From Gordonia westfalica (lineage in GTDB: Bacteria > Actinomycetota > Actinomycetes > Mycobacteriales > Mycobacteriaceae): DNA of 64,000 nucleotides. The stretch is from positions 744,001 to 808,000 of the forward strand of contig NZ_FNLM01000034.1 in assembly GCF_900105725.1 (NCBI RefSeq), given 5' to 3'. A program made the translations under genes and the position numbers. A model generated the notes under the pieces. It saw only the letters and a program-made list of their open reading frames with translations, did no database searches and was not told the DNA's origin. Shown here in pieces: positions 1 to 9,738 of the stretch; position 1 is the stretch's first letter, and each line of letters begins with the position of its first letter.

Positions 1-325
1 CTCGCCGGACCGAGCGAGGCCCACTCGTGCAGCCAGGCGCCGACCAGCATCGACAGGCTCATCCGGGGTCCGGTCTCATCGTTCAGGCTCACGCGGACAT
101 CCACCCGAACCGGGCGAAACCGCCCGATCCGGCCTCCCGGACCGGACCGGTCACCGGGTCGTCGGAGGCGCCGACCACGACCCAGCGGTCGACCCCGACC
201 GCCACCGCGCCGGCCAGGGCATCACCGACCGCCGACCGGACGGGTTCGGTGTCGAACGCCGACGGACCGGCCAGTTCGGGTACCAGCAACGGGGCACTCG
301 GTACGAAGACGACGGCCGCAAGCAC
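1..325 (-). CDS. Rv2728c-like conserved protein, N-terminal part, frameshifted and cut by window edge
   Basis: A GTG start at 325 opens a reading frame beginning MLAAVVFVPSAPLLVPELAG, followed by a segment like VVVGASDDPVTG. This resembles the actinobacterial family of M. tuberculosis Rv2728c, which sits in the same place relative to miaB and miaA; its biochemical role is unknown to me. The frame stops at 89-91. The next frame continues sensibly from about position 103 to the window edge (VDVRVSLNDETGPRMSLSML...), so one G appears to be missing in GGGTGG on the minus strand. The family assignment rests on motif feel and gene order. Whether the shift is a real mutation or an assembly error cannot be decided here, but two similar shifts elsewhere favour error. 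Confidence 0.6.
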
Positions 326-539
326 ACCACGACGCTAGTCGAACCGGGGATGCCCACCGACGGCCGAACCCCGACACGGATCCCGGCAAGTCGGCGCGCA
401 CGCCACATGCACGCGCCTGAACTGCTTGAATGGATCCGTACTGTCGGCTGTCGACGGGGCGTTACGATGCCCGGCGAGAACCGACCCAGCGACCGGCAGC
501 CGTGACGCGCGGCACCAATGAGCGGCAGGACATGTGCAG

Positions 540-1919
540 ATGACCCACCCGATCGATCCCTCCCCGGCCACCGAGGAGACCCAGGCGAGCACCCCGAGCC
601 CGGCCCCGAGCCCCACGCCGGGGCCGAAGCCCGGCCCTCGTCCCAAGCCGGGTCCGCGGCCGGGCGCGGCACACGAGCCCGTCATCACGCACATCAGCGC
701 CGGCGACCCGCACCGCTACGGACGCATCGACTCCGAGGGTGTCGTGTGGCTCAAGACCGCCGACGGTGAACGCGAGATCGGCCAGTGGCAGGCCGGCACG
801 ATCGAAGAGGGCCTCGCCCACTTCGCCCGCCGCTTCGACGATCTCGCCACCGAGGTGGAGATCCTCGAGGAACGACTCGGCGCCCGGTCGGGGGACCCGC
901 GCAAGGCGCAGACCGCCGCCAAACACCTGCTCGACGGCCTGCCCGATGCCCACGTCATCGGTGATGTCGCCGCCTTGCAGCGGCGGCTGGAGGCCATCGT
1001 CGGCAACGCCGACGAGGTGGCCGAGTCGCAGCGCGCCGAACGCGAGAAGGCCCGCGCCGCCGCCATCGCCCGCAAGGAGACCCTCGCCGGCGAGGCCGAA
1101 CAGATCGGTGCCGAGGCCACCAACTGGAAGGGTGCGGGCGACCGGCTCCGCGAGATCCTCGACGAGTGGAAGACGATCAAGGGCATCGATCGCAAAACCG
1201 ACGACGCCCTGTGGAAGCGCTACGCGAAGGCGCGCGATGCCTTCAACCGCCGCCGCGGCGCTCACTTCGCCGAACTGGACCGTGAACGCGCGGGCGCCAA
1301 GGAACGCAAGGAAGAGCTGATCGCCCGCGCCGAGGAACTGTCCTCGTCGACCGACTGGGGTCCCACGTCGGCCAGGTTCCGCGAACTGCTGGGTGAGTGG
1401 AAGGCCTCCGGCCGGGCTCCCCGCGACACCGACGAAGCCCTGTGGCAGCGCTTCAAGGCCGCCCAGGACGTGTTCTTCAGCGCCCGCAACGCGGCCACAT
1501 CCGAACGCGATGCCGAGTTCACGGCCAACGCAACCGCCAAGATCGCACTGCTCCACGCGGCCGAGAAGGCCATCGACCCGGCCGCCGACCTCGACGCCGC
1601 CCGCCGCGAATTCCGCGCGTTCCGCGACAAGTGGGACGAGCTCGGCAAGGTGCCGCGCGATCAGATGCAGTCGCTGGAGGGACGCGCCCGCGCCCTCGAG
1701 AAGCGCATCCGCGACGCCGAGGACGCCCAGTGGCAACGCACCGACCCCGAGGCCCTGGCCCGCGCCGCCCAGTTCGCCGATCGCGCCGCGCAGTTCGAGG
1801 AGCAGGCGCGCAAGGCCGCCGAACGCGGCAAGGATCGGGAAGCAGCGAAGCTACGCGATCAGGCGACGCAGTGGCGCGAATGGGCCGAAGCCGCCCAGAG
1901 CGCCGTCACCGACCGCTGA
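540..1919 (+). CDS. DUF349 repeat protein (Rv2731-like)
   Basis: A 459-residue soluble protein. The N-terminal 45 residues are a Pro/Gly/Lys-rich linker with [16 protein letters not shown] repeats. The rest is charged alpha-helix with several DUF349-type repeats, seen as recurring EWK..G...R.TDEALW.RF..A.D.F units (for example [10 protein letters not shown] and [10 protein letters not shown]), ending in a coiled coil. DUF349 proteins have no firmly established function; the family lies next to miaB/miaA in mycobacteria, as here. I chose the ATG at 540 because AGGA lies 9 bases upstream; an in-frame GTG at 534 is only 3 bases from it. The gene is transcribed away from the partial gene before it and converges on the membrane-protein gene that follows. 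Confidence 0.85.
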   Translation: MTHPIDPSPATEETQASTPSPAPSPTPGPKPGPRPKPGPRPGAAHEPVITHISAGDPHRYGRIDSEGVVWLKTADGEREIGQWQAGTIEEGLAHFARRFDDLATEVEILEERLGARSGDPRKAQTAAKHLLDGLPDAHVIGDVAALQRRLEAIVGNADEVAESQRAEREKARAAAIARKETLAGEAEQIGAEATNWKGAGDRLREILDEWKTIKGIDRKTDDALWKRYAKARDAFNRRRGAHFAELDRERAGAKERKEELIARAEELSSSTDWGPTSARFRELLGEWKASGRAPRDTDEALWQRFKAAQDVFFSARNAATSERDAEFTANATAKIALLHAAEKAIDPAADLDAARREFRAFRDKWDELGKVPRDQMQSLEGRARALEKRIRDAEDAQWQRTDPEALARAAQFADRAAQFEEQARKAAERGKDREAAKLRDQATQWREWAEAAQSAVTDR

Positions 1920-1951
1920 GCGGCCCCGCCGGGCGCGGGTGCCAACGGCCC

Positions 1952-2569
1952 TCAGGACTGGTCGTCGGGGTGCTTGCGGTAGAGCGCGGACGCATACGCC
2001 TCCTGCTCGGCGACCTGCCGGCGCCGCTCGGCCTCCATCGCGAGCTGGTAGGACGAGCGCGCCCACACCACGCGTGACCAGTGGAACGTGAGGACGAAGA
2101 CCGCGATCCAGCCGAGGATCAGGCCGATGCCCACACCCGACGGGGGTTCCAGGCCACCGACGCCGGGGGTGTTGCGCGACCACCATGCCAGCATTCCGGC
2201 GACGCACGCGATCGCGCAGCCGCACAACGCGATCCACGCCAGAATCCACCGGCGGGTCAGCAGCGCGAGCATCGAGAACACGATGCCGAAGATCGCCACC
2301 AGATAGACGAAGATCTTCGACACGATGGTGACGCGTTCGGCCGCGGCCTCCGGTGCGAAGGACAGCACCTCGAGGCCGGTCACCGATCCGGTGTGCGGCA
2401 GGACCAGCGACACCATGGCCAGAAGGACCGCGACGGCCACGACGACCGCTCGTGCTCCGGGATCGATCTCGCCGGCGACCTTGCGCTCGGCCTTCCTCAG
2501 GTCCTGTTCGTATTCCTTGAACGCGTCCCGGTCGGAAGTGCCGGGTGTTCGGTCCGGGTTCTCGGACAT
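1952..2569 (-). CDS. Four-helix membrane protein (Rv2732c-like)
   Basis: A 205-residue protein with a charged cytoplasmic N terminus (about residues 1-38) and four predicted membrane helices: AVVVAVAVLLAMVSLVLP, a second near 85-105, IALCGCAIACVAGMLAWW, and GIGLILGWIAVFVLTFHW. A short basic/acidic tail ends HPDDQS. It lies 41 bases downstream of miaB on the same strand, matching the Rv2733c-Rv2732c order in M. tuberculosis, so co-transcription with miaB is likely. No catalytic motif is visible and its role is unknown. Confidence 0.8.
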   Translation of the reverse strand: MSENPDRTPGTSDRDAFKEYEQDLRKAERKVAGEIDPGARAVVVAVAVLLAMVSLVLPHTGSVTGLEVLSFAPEAAAERVTIVSKIFVYLVAIFGIVFSMLALLTRRWILAWIALCGCAIACVAGMLAWWSRNTPGVGGLEPPSGVGIGLILGWIAVFVLTFHWSRVVWARSSYQLAMEAERRRQVAEQEAYASALYRKHPDDQS

Positions 2570-2610
2570 GTCATCGCCTCATCTCGAGTGTGGGTCTGGT
2601 GTGACGCGTT

Positions 2611-4161
2611 CTAACCGCAGGAGCCGCACCCGGCGTCGGCGGACGCGGGTACAGGCGCGGGTACGCCGACCGTCGGAAGGCCGAGGCCGACACCGACGGG
2701 CGCGGTGGTCGGCGTGCGGCTCTGCTCGTAGGCGTCGCCGGCGCGCGTGCGGCGGTGCGAGAGCACCCCGGCGTCGGCGATCAGGTGGTGCGGGGCGGCC
2801 GCGGTCACGACGGTGTTGATCACGTCGCCGGGGCGGATGCCCGCGGAATCGCCGGGGGCGAAGTGCACCAGGCGTCCGTCACGCGCGCGACCGGTCATGC
2901 GCCGGGTCTCGGCCGACTTTCGTCCCTCGTCGGCGACGACGAGCAGCTCCACCTCGGTGCCGGTCAGGGACTCGTTCTCGGACAGGCAGATTCGTTCCTG
3001 CAGTGCGATGAGCCGCTGGTAGCGCTCGCCGACGACGTCGGCCGGGACCTGGTCGGGCATCGTCGCGGCGGGCGTGCCGGGCCGCGGCGAGTACTGGAAG
3101 GTGAAGGCACTGGAGAACCGTGCGCGCTCGACGACGTCGAGGGTCTCCTGGAAGTCCTCCTCGGTCTCCCCCGGGAACCCGACGATGATGTCGGTGGTGA
3201 TGGCCGCGTGCGGCATCGCCTCACGCACCTTGTCGAGGATGCCGAGGAATCTGGACTGGCGATAGCTGCGTCGCATCGCCCGCAGGACGCGGTCGGAACC
3301 GGACTGCAGCGGCATGTGCAGCTGCGGGCACACGTTGGGGGTCTGCGCCATCGCCTCGATGACGTCGTCGGTGAACTCCGCGGGGTGCGGCGAGGTGAAG
3401 CGGACCCGCTCGAGACCCTCGATCGTCCCGCAGGCCCGCAACAGCTCGGCGAATGCGCCGCGGTTGCGGGGCTGGTCGGGATCGGCGAAGGACATGCCGT
3501 AGGCGTTGACGTTCTGCCCGAGAAGGGTGACCTCGACGACGCCCTGGTCGACGAGGGCCTGCACCTCGGCGAGCACGTCACCGGGACGACGATCGACCTC
3601 CTTGCCGCGCAGCGACGGCACGATGCAGAAGGTGCACGTGTTGTTGCAGCCGACCGACACCGACACCCAGCCGGAGTAGGCCGAGTCGCGCTTGGCGGGC
3701 AGCGTCGACGGGAAGCGTTCGAGGGAGTCGAGGATCTCGACCTGTGCCGCCTCGTTGTGGCGGGCGCGATCGAGCAGCGCCGGCAACGACCCGATGTTGT
3801 GGGTGCCGAACACGACGTCGACCCAGGGCGCCTTGGAGACGACGGTGTCCTTGTCCTTCTGGGCGAGGCATCCGCCGACGGCGATCTGCATGCCCGGACG
3901 GTCGGCCTTCACCGGCGCGAGATGCGACAGGTTGCCGTACAGCTTGTTGTCGGCGTTCTCGCGGATGGCACAGGTGTTGAAGACCACCAGATCGGCGTCG
4001 TCGTCCCCGGCGGCCCGCACGTAGCCCGCGTCCTCGAGCAGTCCGGCGATGCGTTCGGAGTCGTGGACATTCATCTGGCAGCCGTAGGTACGAACCTGGT
4101 AGCTGCGGGGCGCCTGGGCTGATGCAGCCTCGTCAGGCCGATCCGACAACTCGATACTCAC
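2611..4161 (-). CDS. miaB: tRNA-2-methylthio-N6-dimethylallyladenosine synthase MiaB
   Basis: MiaB is a radical-SAM enzyme that adds the methylthio group to i6A37 of tRNAs reading UNN codons. The UPF0004 domain begins with [13 protein letters not shown], carrying the first auxiliary-cluster cysteine. The radical-SAM triad is in [18 protein letters not shown], followed by [10 protein letters not shown], and a TRAM domain (TGTEVELLV... [11 protein letters not shown]) sits near the C terminus. A roughly 55-residue tail ending CGSCG lies beyond the TRAM domain. The open frame runs upstream to 4242, but GTG at 4161 is the most likely start; TTG at 4149 is an alternative with better spacing from AGGAG. 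The gene is divergent from gluA. Confidence 0.93.
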   Translation of the reverse strand: MSIELSDRPDEAASAQAPRSYQVRTYGCQMNVHDSERIAGLLEDAGYVRAAGDDDADLVVFNTCAIRENADNKLYGNLSHLAPVKADRPGMQIAVGGCLAQKDKDTVVSKAPWVDVVFGTHNIGSLPALLDRARHNEAAQVEILDSLERFPSTLPAKRDSAYSGWVSVSVGCNNTCTFCIVPSLRGKEVDRRPGDVLAEVQALVDQGVVEVTLLGQNVNAYGMSFADPDQPRNRGAFAELLRACGTIEGLERVRFTSPHPAEFTDDVIEAMAQTPNVCPQLHMPLQSGSDRVLRAMRRSYRQSRFLGILDKVREAMPHAAITTDIIVGFPGETEEDFQETLDVVERARFSSAFTFQYSPRPGTPAATMPDQVPADVVGERYQRLIALQERICLSENESLTGTEVELLVVADEGRKSAETRRMTGRARDGRLVHFAPGDSAGIRPGDVINTVVTAAAPHHLIADAGVLSHRRTRAGDAYEQSRTPTTAPVGVGLGLPTVGVPAPVPASADAGCGSCG

Positions 4162-4273
4162 TCCTACCAGGGTACGGGGCCGACGCAAATCGCTTCCTCC
4201 ACGTGACCTGGACGACTCACCGGAGGGTAGGGGGCAGCCCACCGGATGGCACGAACTTGGTTAGGGTTCTTCA

Positions 4274-5047
<774 letters not shown>

Positions 5048-5048
5048 G

Positions 5049-6080
5049 ATGCGGATGAGCCGGAACACACCACGAGCACACCCGCGTCCGTCCCGATGGC
5101 GTGGCGCCGGTCTGGTTCTCGCCGTCGGCGCATTGCTGGCCGGCCTGTTGTCGGCCTGCGGCAGCACCGAGCCCCGTAACCTGCTGGACTCGGTCCGCGA
5201 CGGATCGGTGGTCCTGGGCGTCAAGTTCGACCAGCCCGGACTCGGCCTGTACGAGCCGGACGGCAACGTCACCGGCTTCGACGCATCGGTCGCCACCTAC
5301 GTCGTCAACCACATCGCCGACGACCTGGGGGTGGCCCACCCGGAGATCACCTGGCGCGAGACCCCGTCGGCCCGTCGTGAGGCGATGATCGACAACGGCG
5401 AGGTGGACCTCATCGCCGCGACCTACTCGATCAATGCGAGCCGCTCCAAGAAGGTGTCCTTCGGTGGCCCGTACCTGCAGACCTACCAGGGCCTGATGGT
5501 GCGTGCCGACGACAACTCGATCGACGAGCTCACCGACCTGGACAACGGCAAGAAGCTCTGCTCCGTGACCGGCTCCACGTCGGCACAGAACGTGAAGGCC
5601 CAGCTCCCGACGGTGCAGCTGCAAGAGTACGACTCCTACTCGGCGTGTGTCGAGGCGCTGCGCCGCGGCAAGGTCGACGCCCTGACCACCGACGAGGCGA
5701 TCCTCGCCGGCTACGCCAACTTCTGGAAGGACGAGTTCAAGCTCGTCGAGATGACCTACCTCAAAGACGCCTGCGTCAAGGACGCCCTGAAGTCTGCGGG
5801 CAGCCCGTTCTCGACCGAGCGCTACGGCATCGGCGTCGCGCTCGGCGACCAGGCGTCCGTGGACGCGATCAACAAGGCCCTCGACACCATGCTGACGCCG
5901 GTCGAGGGAGCCGAGTCACCGTGGAACGCCGACCTGCGTGAGGCCCTCGGCGACAAGTACGTCGACGACATCATCGCCCGCGCGGATCGTCCCGGCTCGA
6001 AGTTCCCCTACAAACCCGACCCCGGTGACCTCGAGTTCCTCGATTCGCCATCCAAGCCGTGCCCGCCCGGACTCGAGTGA
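5049..6080 (+). CDS. gluB: Glutamate-binding lipoprotein GluB
   Basis: A family-3 extracellular solute-binding protein of 343 residues. A basic N terminus is followed by the hydrophobic stretch GLVLAVGALLAGLLSAC, where LSAC is a lipobox, so it should be lipid-anchored outside the membrane. The SBP core shows typical segments: GVKFDQPGLGLYEPDG near the start, DLIAATYSINASRSKKVSF in the middle, and TTDEAILAGY. The start lies one base after the gluA stop, so translation is coupled. It delivers substrate to GluC/GluD. Confidence 0.9.
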   Translation: MRMSRNTPRAHPRPSRWRGAGLVLAVGALLAGLLSACGSTEPRNLLDSVRDGSVVLGVKFDQPGLGLYEPDGNVTGFDASVATYVVNHIADDLGVAHPEITWRETPSARREAMIDNGEVDLIAATYSINASRSKKVSFGGPYLQTYQGLMVRADDNSIDELTDLDNGKKLCSVTGSTSAQNVKAQLPTVQLQEYDSYSACVEALRRGKVDALTTDEAILAGYANFWKDEFKLVEMTYLKDACVKDALKSAGSPFSTERYGIGVALGDQASVDAINKALDTMLTPVEGAESPWNADLREALGDKYVDDIIARADRPGSKFPYKPDPGDLEFLDSPSKPCPPGLE

Positions 6081-6092
6081 GAGGAGCCTTCG

Positions 6093-6770
6093 ATGAATGA
6101 CGCCTCTCTGTGGGAGAGCATGGGCCCCCAGCTGTGGCCCGCCTTCTGGGTGACGATCCAGCTCACCTTCTACTCGGCGATCGGTTCCCTGATCTGGGGC
6201 ACCATCCTCGCCGGGATGCGGGTCTCCCCCGTGCCGGTGATGCGCGCCTTCGCCGGGGTCTACGTGAACGTGGTCCGCAACACCCCGCTGACGCTTGTCG
6301 TGCTGTTCTGCGCGATCGGCCTGTACCAGAACCTGGGGCTGACGTTCGCACCGACCATCAAGTCCAACAACTTCTGGCTCGCGGTCCTCGCGTTCATCCT
6401 CTACACGTCGACGTTCGTGTGCGAGACGCTCCGGTCCGGCTTCAACACGGTGCCCCTCGGACAGGCCGAGGCGGCCCGCTCCCTGGGACTGTCGTTCACC
6501 CAGGTCTTCGGGATCATCGTGTTGCCGCAGGCCATCCGGTCGGTCATCGGCCCGCTGGGCAGCGTGCTGATCGCGCTCACCAAGAACACGACGGTGGCCT
6601 CGGTCATCGGTGTCGCGGAGGCCGCGGCCCTGATGAAGACCGAGATCGAGACCTTCTCTGACCAGCTGTTCGTGATCTTCGGCGTGATCGCCGTGGGCTT
6701 CATGATCATAACCCTCACCGAGGGCGCCGTCTTCGGCTACCTCGCCAAGCGACTGGCGGTGAAACGATGA
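6093..6770 (+). CDS. gluC: Glutamate ABC transporter permease GluC
   Basis: An amino-acid ABC permease of the HisM type, 225 residues, with five or so membrane helices and the EAA motif near residues 125-145 ([18 protein letters not shown]), which docks on the ATPase. The early segment [19 protein letters not shown] and VRNTPL (residues 68-73) are characteristic of the family. It has a strong GAGAGGAG ribosome site 12 bases after the gluB stop and overlaps gluD by 4 bases (ATGA). It forms the translocation pore with GluD. Confidence 0.92.
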   Translation: MNDASLWESMGPQLWPAFWVTIQLTFYSAIGSLIWGTILAGMRVSPVPVMRAFAGVYVNVVRNTPLTLVVLFCAIGLYQNLGLTFAPTIKSNNFWLAVLAFILYTSTFVCETLRSGFNTVPLGQAEAARSLGLSFTQVFGIIVLPQAIRSVIGPLGSVLIALTKNTTVASVIGVAEAAALMKTEIETFSDQLFVIFGVIAVGFMIITLTEGAVFGYLAKRLAVKR

Positions 6771-7648
6771 GCGCCGAATCCACCGTTCTCTACGACGCAC
6801 CCGGACCCCGGGCACGGGCACGAAACCGCGTGACGGCGATCGTGTTCGTCGCGATCCTCGCCGCGATCGCGATCTACGTGATCTCCGTACTCGCCGCCAA
6901 CGAGCAGTTCACCGGCGAGAAGTGGAGCCCGTTCGTCACCTGGTCCACCTGGACCGGCTACATCCTGCCGGGTCTGTGGCGCACCCTCTCGGCCGCCGCC
7001 GTGTCGATCGTCTTCTCGCTGATCCTCGGTGCGGTCCTCGGCATCGGCCGGCTGTCCGACCACCGTTGGGTACGTGCGGTGTCGGGCCTGTTCGTCGAGG
7101 TCTTCCGGGCGATCCCGGTGCTCATCCTGATGGTGTTCACCTGGTTCCTGTTCGCCATCTACGGGATTTTCCCGTCGTCGATGCTGGCGTTCGCCGCCGT
7201 CGTCACCGGCCTGACCCTCTACAACGGGTCGGTGATGGCCGAGATCCTGCGCTCCGGGATCAACTCGCTGCCGAAGGGCCAGACCGAGGCGTCCATGGCG
7301 CTGGGTCTGCGGAAGAGCCAGATGATGCGCATCGTGCTGCTCCCCCAGGCGATCACCGCGATGATGCCCGCGCTGATCTCGCAGATGGTGGTGGCCCTCA
7401 AGGACAGCGCACTGGGCTACATCATCGGCTACTCGGAGGTCGTCCGCAGCGGCCTGCTGTCGGCGTCGCGCTACGGCAACTACATCCCGGCGCTGATCGT
7501 GGTGGCGATCATCATGATCCTCATCAACTTCGGACTGTCGAACCTCGCCACCTACGTCGAGCGACGCCTACGGCAAGGCGGACGCACGTCCACGGCGCCG
7601 GCAGATCCGGAGAAGACCGAACTGGCCGCGTCGGAGAACATGCCCTGA
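6767..7648 (+). CDS. gluD: Glutamate ABC transporter permease GluD
   Basis: The second permease of the system, 293 residues. Membrane helices start with [21 protein letters not shown]. The family segment [12 protein letters not shown] and the EAA loop [20 protein letters not shown] are present. The start overlaps the gluC stop (ATGA), so the two permeases are translationally coupled. The C-terminal tail ([20 protein letters not shown]) is hydrophilic, and its last three codons with the stop lie inside the first copy of a 19-base tandem repeat. Confidence 0.92.
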   Translation: MSAESTVLYDAPGPRARARNRVTAIVFVAILAAIAIYVISVLAANEQFTGEKWSPFVTWSTWTGYILPGLWRTLSAAAVSIVFSLILGAVLGIGRLSDHRWVRAVSGLFVEVFRAIPVLILMVFTWFLFAIYGIFPSSMLAFAAVVTGLTLYNGSVMAEILRSGINSLPKGQTEASMALGLRKSQMMRIVLLPQAITAMMPALISQMVVALKDSALGYIIGYSEVVRSGLLSASRYGNYIPALIVVAIIMILINFGLSNLATYVERRLRQGGRTSTAPADPEKTELAASENMP

Positions 7649-7689
7649 CGGGGGGAACATGCCCTGACGGGGGGAACATGCCCTGACGG
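7636..7689 (+). repeat. 19-base tandem repeat at the 3' end of gluD
   Basis: Unit GAACATGCCCTGACGGGGG, period 19, with two full copies and a third of 16 bases, starting at 7636, 7655 and 7674. Each copy carries the gluD ending (AAC ATG CCC TGA). Because 19 is not a multiple of three, only the first copy is in frame. It looks like a slippage duplication of the gene end; no function is evident. Confidence 0.9.
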
Positions 7690-7713
7690 TGCATCGACCA
7701 TGGCGGGGAGGCC

Positions 7714-8262
7714 TCAGGCGCCGTCCAAGGCGCGGAGCGCCTCCCCGACCACGTCGAACGCGAGCGACTGCGAATAGCCTCGGCGGACCAGGAATCCGAC
7801 CAGGCGTCGTAGCGTCTTCTCTCGTTCCGCGCGGTCGGCGGCGACGCGTTCGACGACCGACGGCGTCAGCTTCCGAGCGACGAGTCCCGCGGCGATCTCG
7901 CGTTCGTCATCGGGATCGATGTCGGACAGCGCCTCGACGATGATCGATTCGTCGATCCCCTTGGTGCGGAGTTCATGGCGCAGCGCCACCCGCCCCTTTC
8001 CCGAGTTCAGGTGACGCGACCGCACCCACTCCGCGGCGAAGTCGGTGTCGTCGAGCAGTCGATGCTTGTCCAGACGCGCCATCACCTCGTCGACGGCGTC
8101 GGTGTCGAATCCCTTGCGGGTCAGACGTTCCCGCATCTCCTGCCGCGAACGCGCACGGACCCCGAGCAGGCGTAGCGCGGAATCCCATGCGCTGGGTCCC
8201 TTTCGGTCGGGATTGCTGTCCCGACGCTTCTGCGTCTGCTCGGGGTCCGATGCCTTGTTCAA
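7714..8262 (-). CDS. recX: Recombination regulator RecX
   Basis: RecX binds RecA filaments and dampens RecA recombinase and co-protease activity. The 182-residue protein has the three-helix repeat pattern of the family: RSRQEMRERLTRKGF, RLDKHRLLDDTDFAAEWVRSR, LRHELRTKGI and VGFLVRRGYSQSLAFDVV. It starts 8 bases after the recA stop. I chose the TTG at 8262 (TTG AAC AAG GCA) because AAGGCGG lies just upstream and the frame further up would run inside recA. Co-transcription with recA is expected, so it should be induced with the SOS response. Confidence 0.9.
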   Translation of the reverse strand: MNKASDPEQTQKRRDSNPDRKGPSAWDSALRLLGVRARSRQEMRERLTRKGFDTDAVDEVMARLDKHRLLDDTDFAAEWVRSRHLNSGKGRVALRHELRTKGIDESIIVEALSDIDPDDEREIAAGLVARKLTPSVVERVAADRAEREKTLRRLVGFLVRRGYSQSLAFDVVGEALRALDGA

Positions 8263-8270
8263 TGTCCGCC

Positions 8271-9314
8271 TTAGAACTCGACCGGCGCGGGGGCTATGTC
8301 GTCGGCGTCGACGGTGGCGCCGACGCCGAGCTTCTCCTTGATCTTCTTCTCGATCTCGTCGCGGATGTCGACGTTCTCGAGCAGGAACTTGCGGGCGTTC
8401 TCCTTGCCCTGACCGAGCTGATCGCCCTCGTAGGTGAACCACGAGCCGGACTTGCGGATGAAGCCCTCGGCGACACCCATGTCGATCAGCGAGCCCTCCT
8501 TGCTGATGCCCTGCCCGTAGAGGATATCGAACTCGGCCTGCTTGAACGGCGGTGCGACCTTGTTCTTGACGACCTTCACGCGGGTGCGGTTACCGACGGC
8601 GTCCGTCCCGTCCTTGAGGGTCTCGATGCGCCGGACGTCGAGACGCACCGACGAGTAGAACTTGAGAGCCTTACCGCCCGTGGTGGTCTCGGGCGTACCG
8701 AACATGACGCCGATCTTCTCGCGCAGCTGGTTGATGAAGATCGCGGTGGTCTTGGACTGGCTGAGCGCACCGGTCATCTTGCGAAGCGCCTGACTCATCA
8801 GGCGGGCCTGCAAGCCGACATGGCTGTCGCCCATCTCGCCCTCGATCTCGGCCTTGGGCACCAGTGCGGCCACCGAGTCGATGACCAGGATGTCCAGAGC
8901 GCCCGAACGGATCAGCATGTCGGCGATCTCGAGAGCCTGCTCACCGGTGTCGGGCTGGGACACCAGCAGCGCATCGGTGTCGACACCGAGCTTGGCGGCG
9001 TAATCGGGATCGAGCGCGTGCTCGGCGTCGATGAAGGCGGCGATGCCACCCTGGGCCTGGGCATTCGCGACGGCGTGCAGTGCCACCGTGGTCTTACCCG
9101 AGGATTCCGGACCGTAGATCTCGACGACGCGGCCGCGGGGCAGACCACCGATACCGAGGGCGACGTCGAGTGCGATCGAGCCGGTCGGGATGACCTCGAT
9201 CGGCTGCCGGGTCTCCTCGCCCAGGCGCATGACCGAACCCTTGCCGAAGTTCTTGTCGATCTGGGCGAGGGCCAGATCGAGTGCCTTCTCACGGTCTTGA
9301 GGCGCAGATGCCAT
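8271..9314 (-). CDS. recA: Recombinase RecA
   Basis: RecA catalyses homologous strand exchange and triggers LexA self-cleavage. The 347-residue product has Walker A (GPESSGKTT), [20 protein letters not shown] (L1 region), [14 protein letters not shown] and the usual acidic C terminus. The ATG at 9314 has GAGGAG 7 bases upstream; the open frame extends to 9377 but lacks such a site. There is no intein, unlike M. tuberculosis RecA. A LexA-type box and a RecA-NDp/ClgR-type promoter candidate lie upstream, and recX follows. Confidence 0.98.
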   Translation of the reverse strand: MASAPQDREKALDLALAQIDKNFGKGSVMRLGEETRQPIEVIPTGSIALDVALGIGGLPRGRVVEIYGPESSGKTTVALHAVANAQAQGGIAAFIDAEHALDPDYAAKLGVDTDALLVSQPDTGEQALEIADMLIRSGALDILVIDSVAALVPKAEIEGEMGDSHVGLQARLMSQALRKMTGALSQSKTTAIFINQLREKIGVMFGTPETTTGGKALKFYSSVRLDVRRIETLKDGTDAVGNRTRVKVVKNKVAPPFKQAEFDILYGQGISKEGSLIDMGVAEGFIRKSGSWFTYEGDQLGQGKENARKFLLENVDIRDEIEKKIKEKLGVGATVDADDIAPAPVEF

Positions 9315-9383
9315 GGGAGTTCTCCTCGGTTGTGAGCCGGATTTCCGGCGGGTGGTCGGTGCGGTCCGGGCGTTCATGTCTGA

Positions 9384-9406
9384 AAGGTATCGCGTGGGTC
9401 CGACAA
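9384..9406 (-). promoter_or_regulatory. RecA-NDp (ClgR-type) promoter candidate of recA
   Basis: On the minus strand TTGTCGGAC is followed after exactly 8 bases by TACCTT. The published actinobacterial LexA-independent damage promoter is TTGTCRGTG-N8-TANNNT, so 7 of the first 9 positions and the whole second half agree. It lies 70 bases before the recA ATG. ClgR activates such promoters and is encoded about 2.5 kb away. Confidence 0.55.
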
Positions 9407-9502
9407 GCCTTGGCGGCGCTCCCGGCGACCCTTTTTTCTCCTCGGTCCCGATACTTCAGACGCAGCGGCGGTCCGTACGGTTCCGTCTGATCACCAGAAT
9501 GA

Positions 9503-9518
9503 ACGAACAGGTGTTCGA
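9503..9518. promoter_or_regulatory. LexA (SOS) box upstream of recA
   Basis: The sequence ACGAACAGGTGTTCGA matches 15 of 16 positions of the actinobacterial SOS box TCGAACNNNNGTTCGA. It lies about 190 bases upstream of the recA start, between recA and the DUF3046 gene, and implies LexA repression of recA-recX. Confidence 0.85.
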
Positions 9519-9543
9519 TGGCAAGTGCGACACGCGGGGCGTG

Positions 9544-9738
9544 TCACCAACGCTGACGCGGCACGTCGAAGTCGCGGCAGATGGCGACCCAGACATCCCG
9601 GGGGTCGATCCCGTCGTCGATCGCCTGCGCGCCGCTGCGTCCGCCGAACTCGGTGAGCACGTGGTCGACGAGGATCGAATCCGCCCTGGACACACCGAAT
9701 TCGGTGGTCATCAGTTCGGTGAACTCGGTCAGGCGCAC
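9544..9738 (-). CDS. DUF3046 small protein (Rv2738c-like)
   Basis: A 64-residue protein, MRLTEFTELMTTEFG... DPRDVWVAICRDFDVP, matching the DUF3046 family whose member Rv2738c sits next to recA in M. tuberculosis. It starts with GTG at 9738, overlapping the end of the upstream glycosyltransferase-like gene by 10 bases, so the two are probably translated together. The conserved position beside recA suggests co-expression, but the function is unknown. The SOS box lies just downstream of its stop. Confidence 0.82.
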   Translation of the reverse strand: MRLTEFTELMTTEFGVSRADSILVDHVLTEFGGRSGAQAIDDGIDPRDVWVAICRDFDVPRQRW

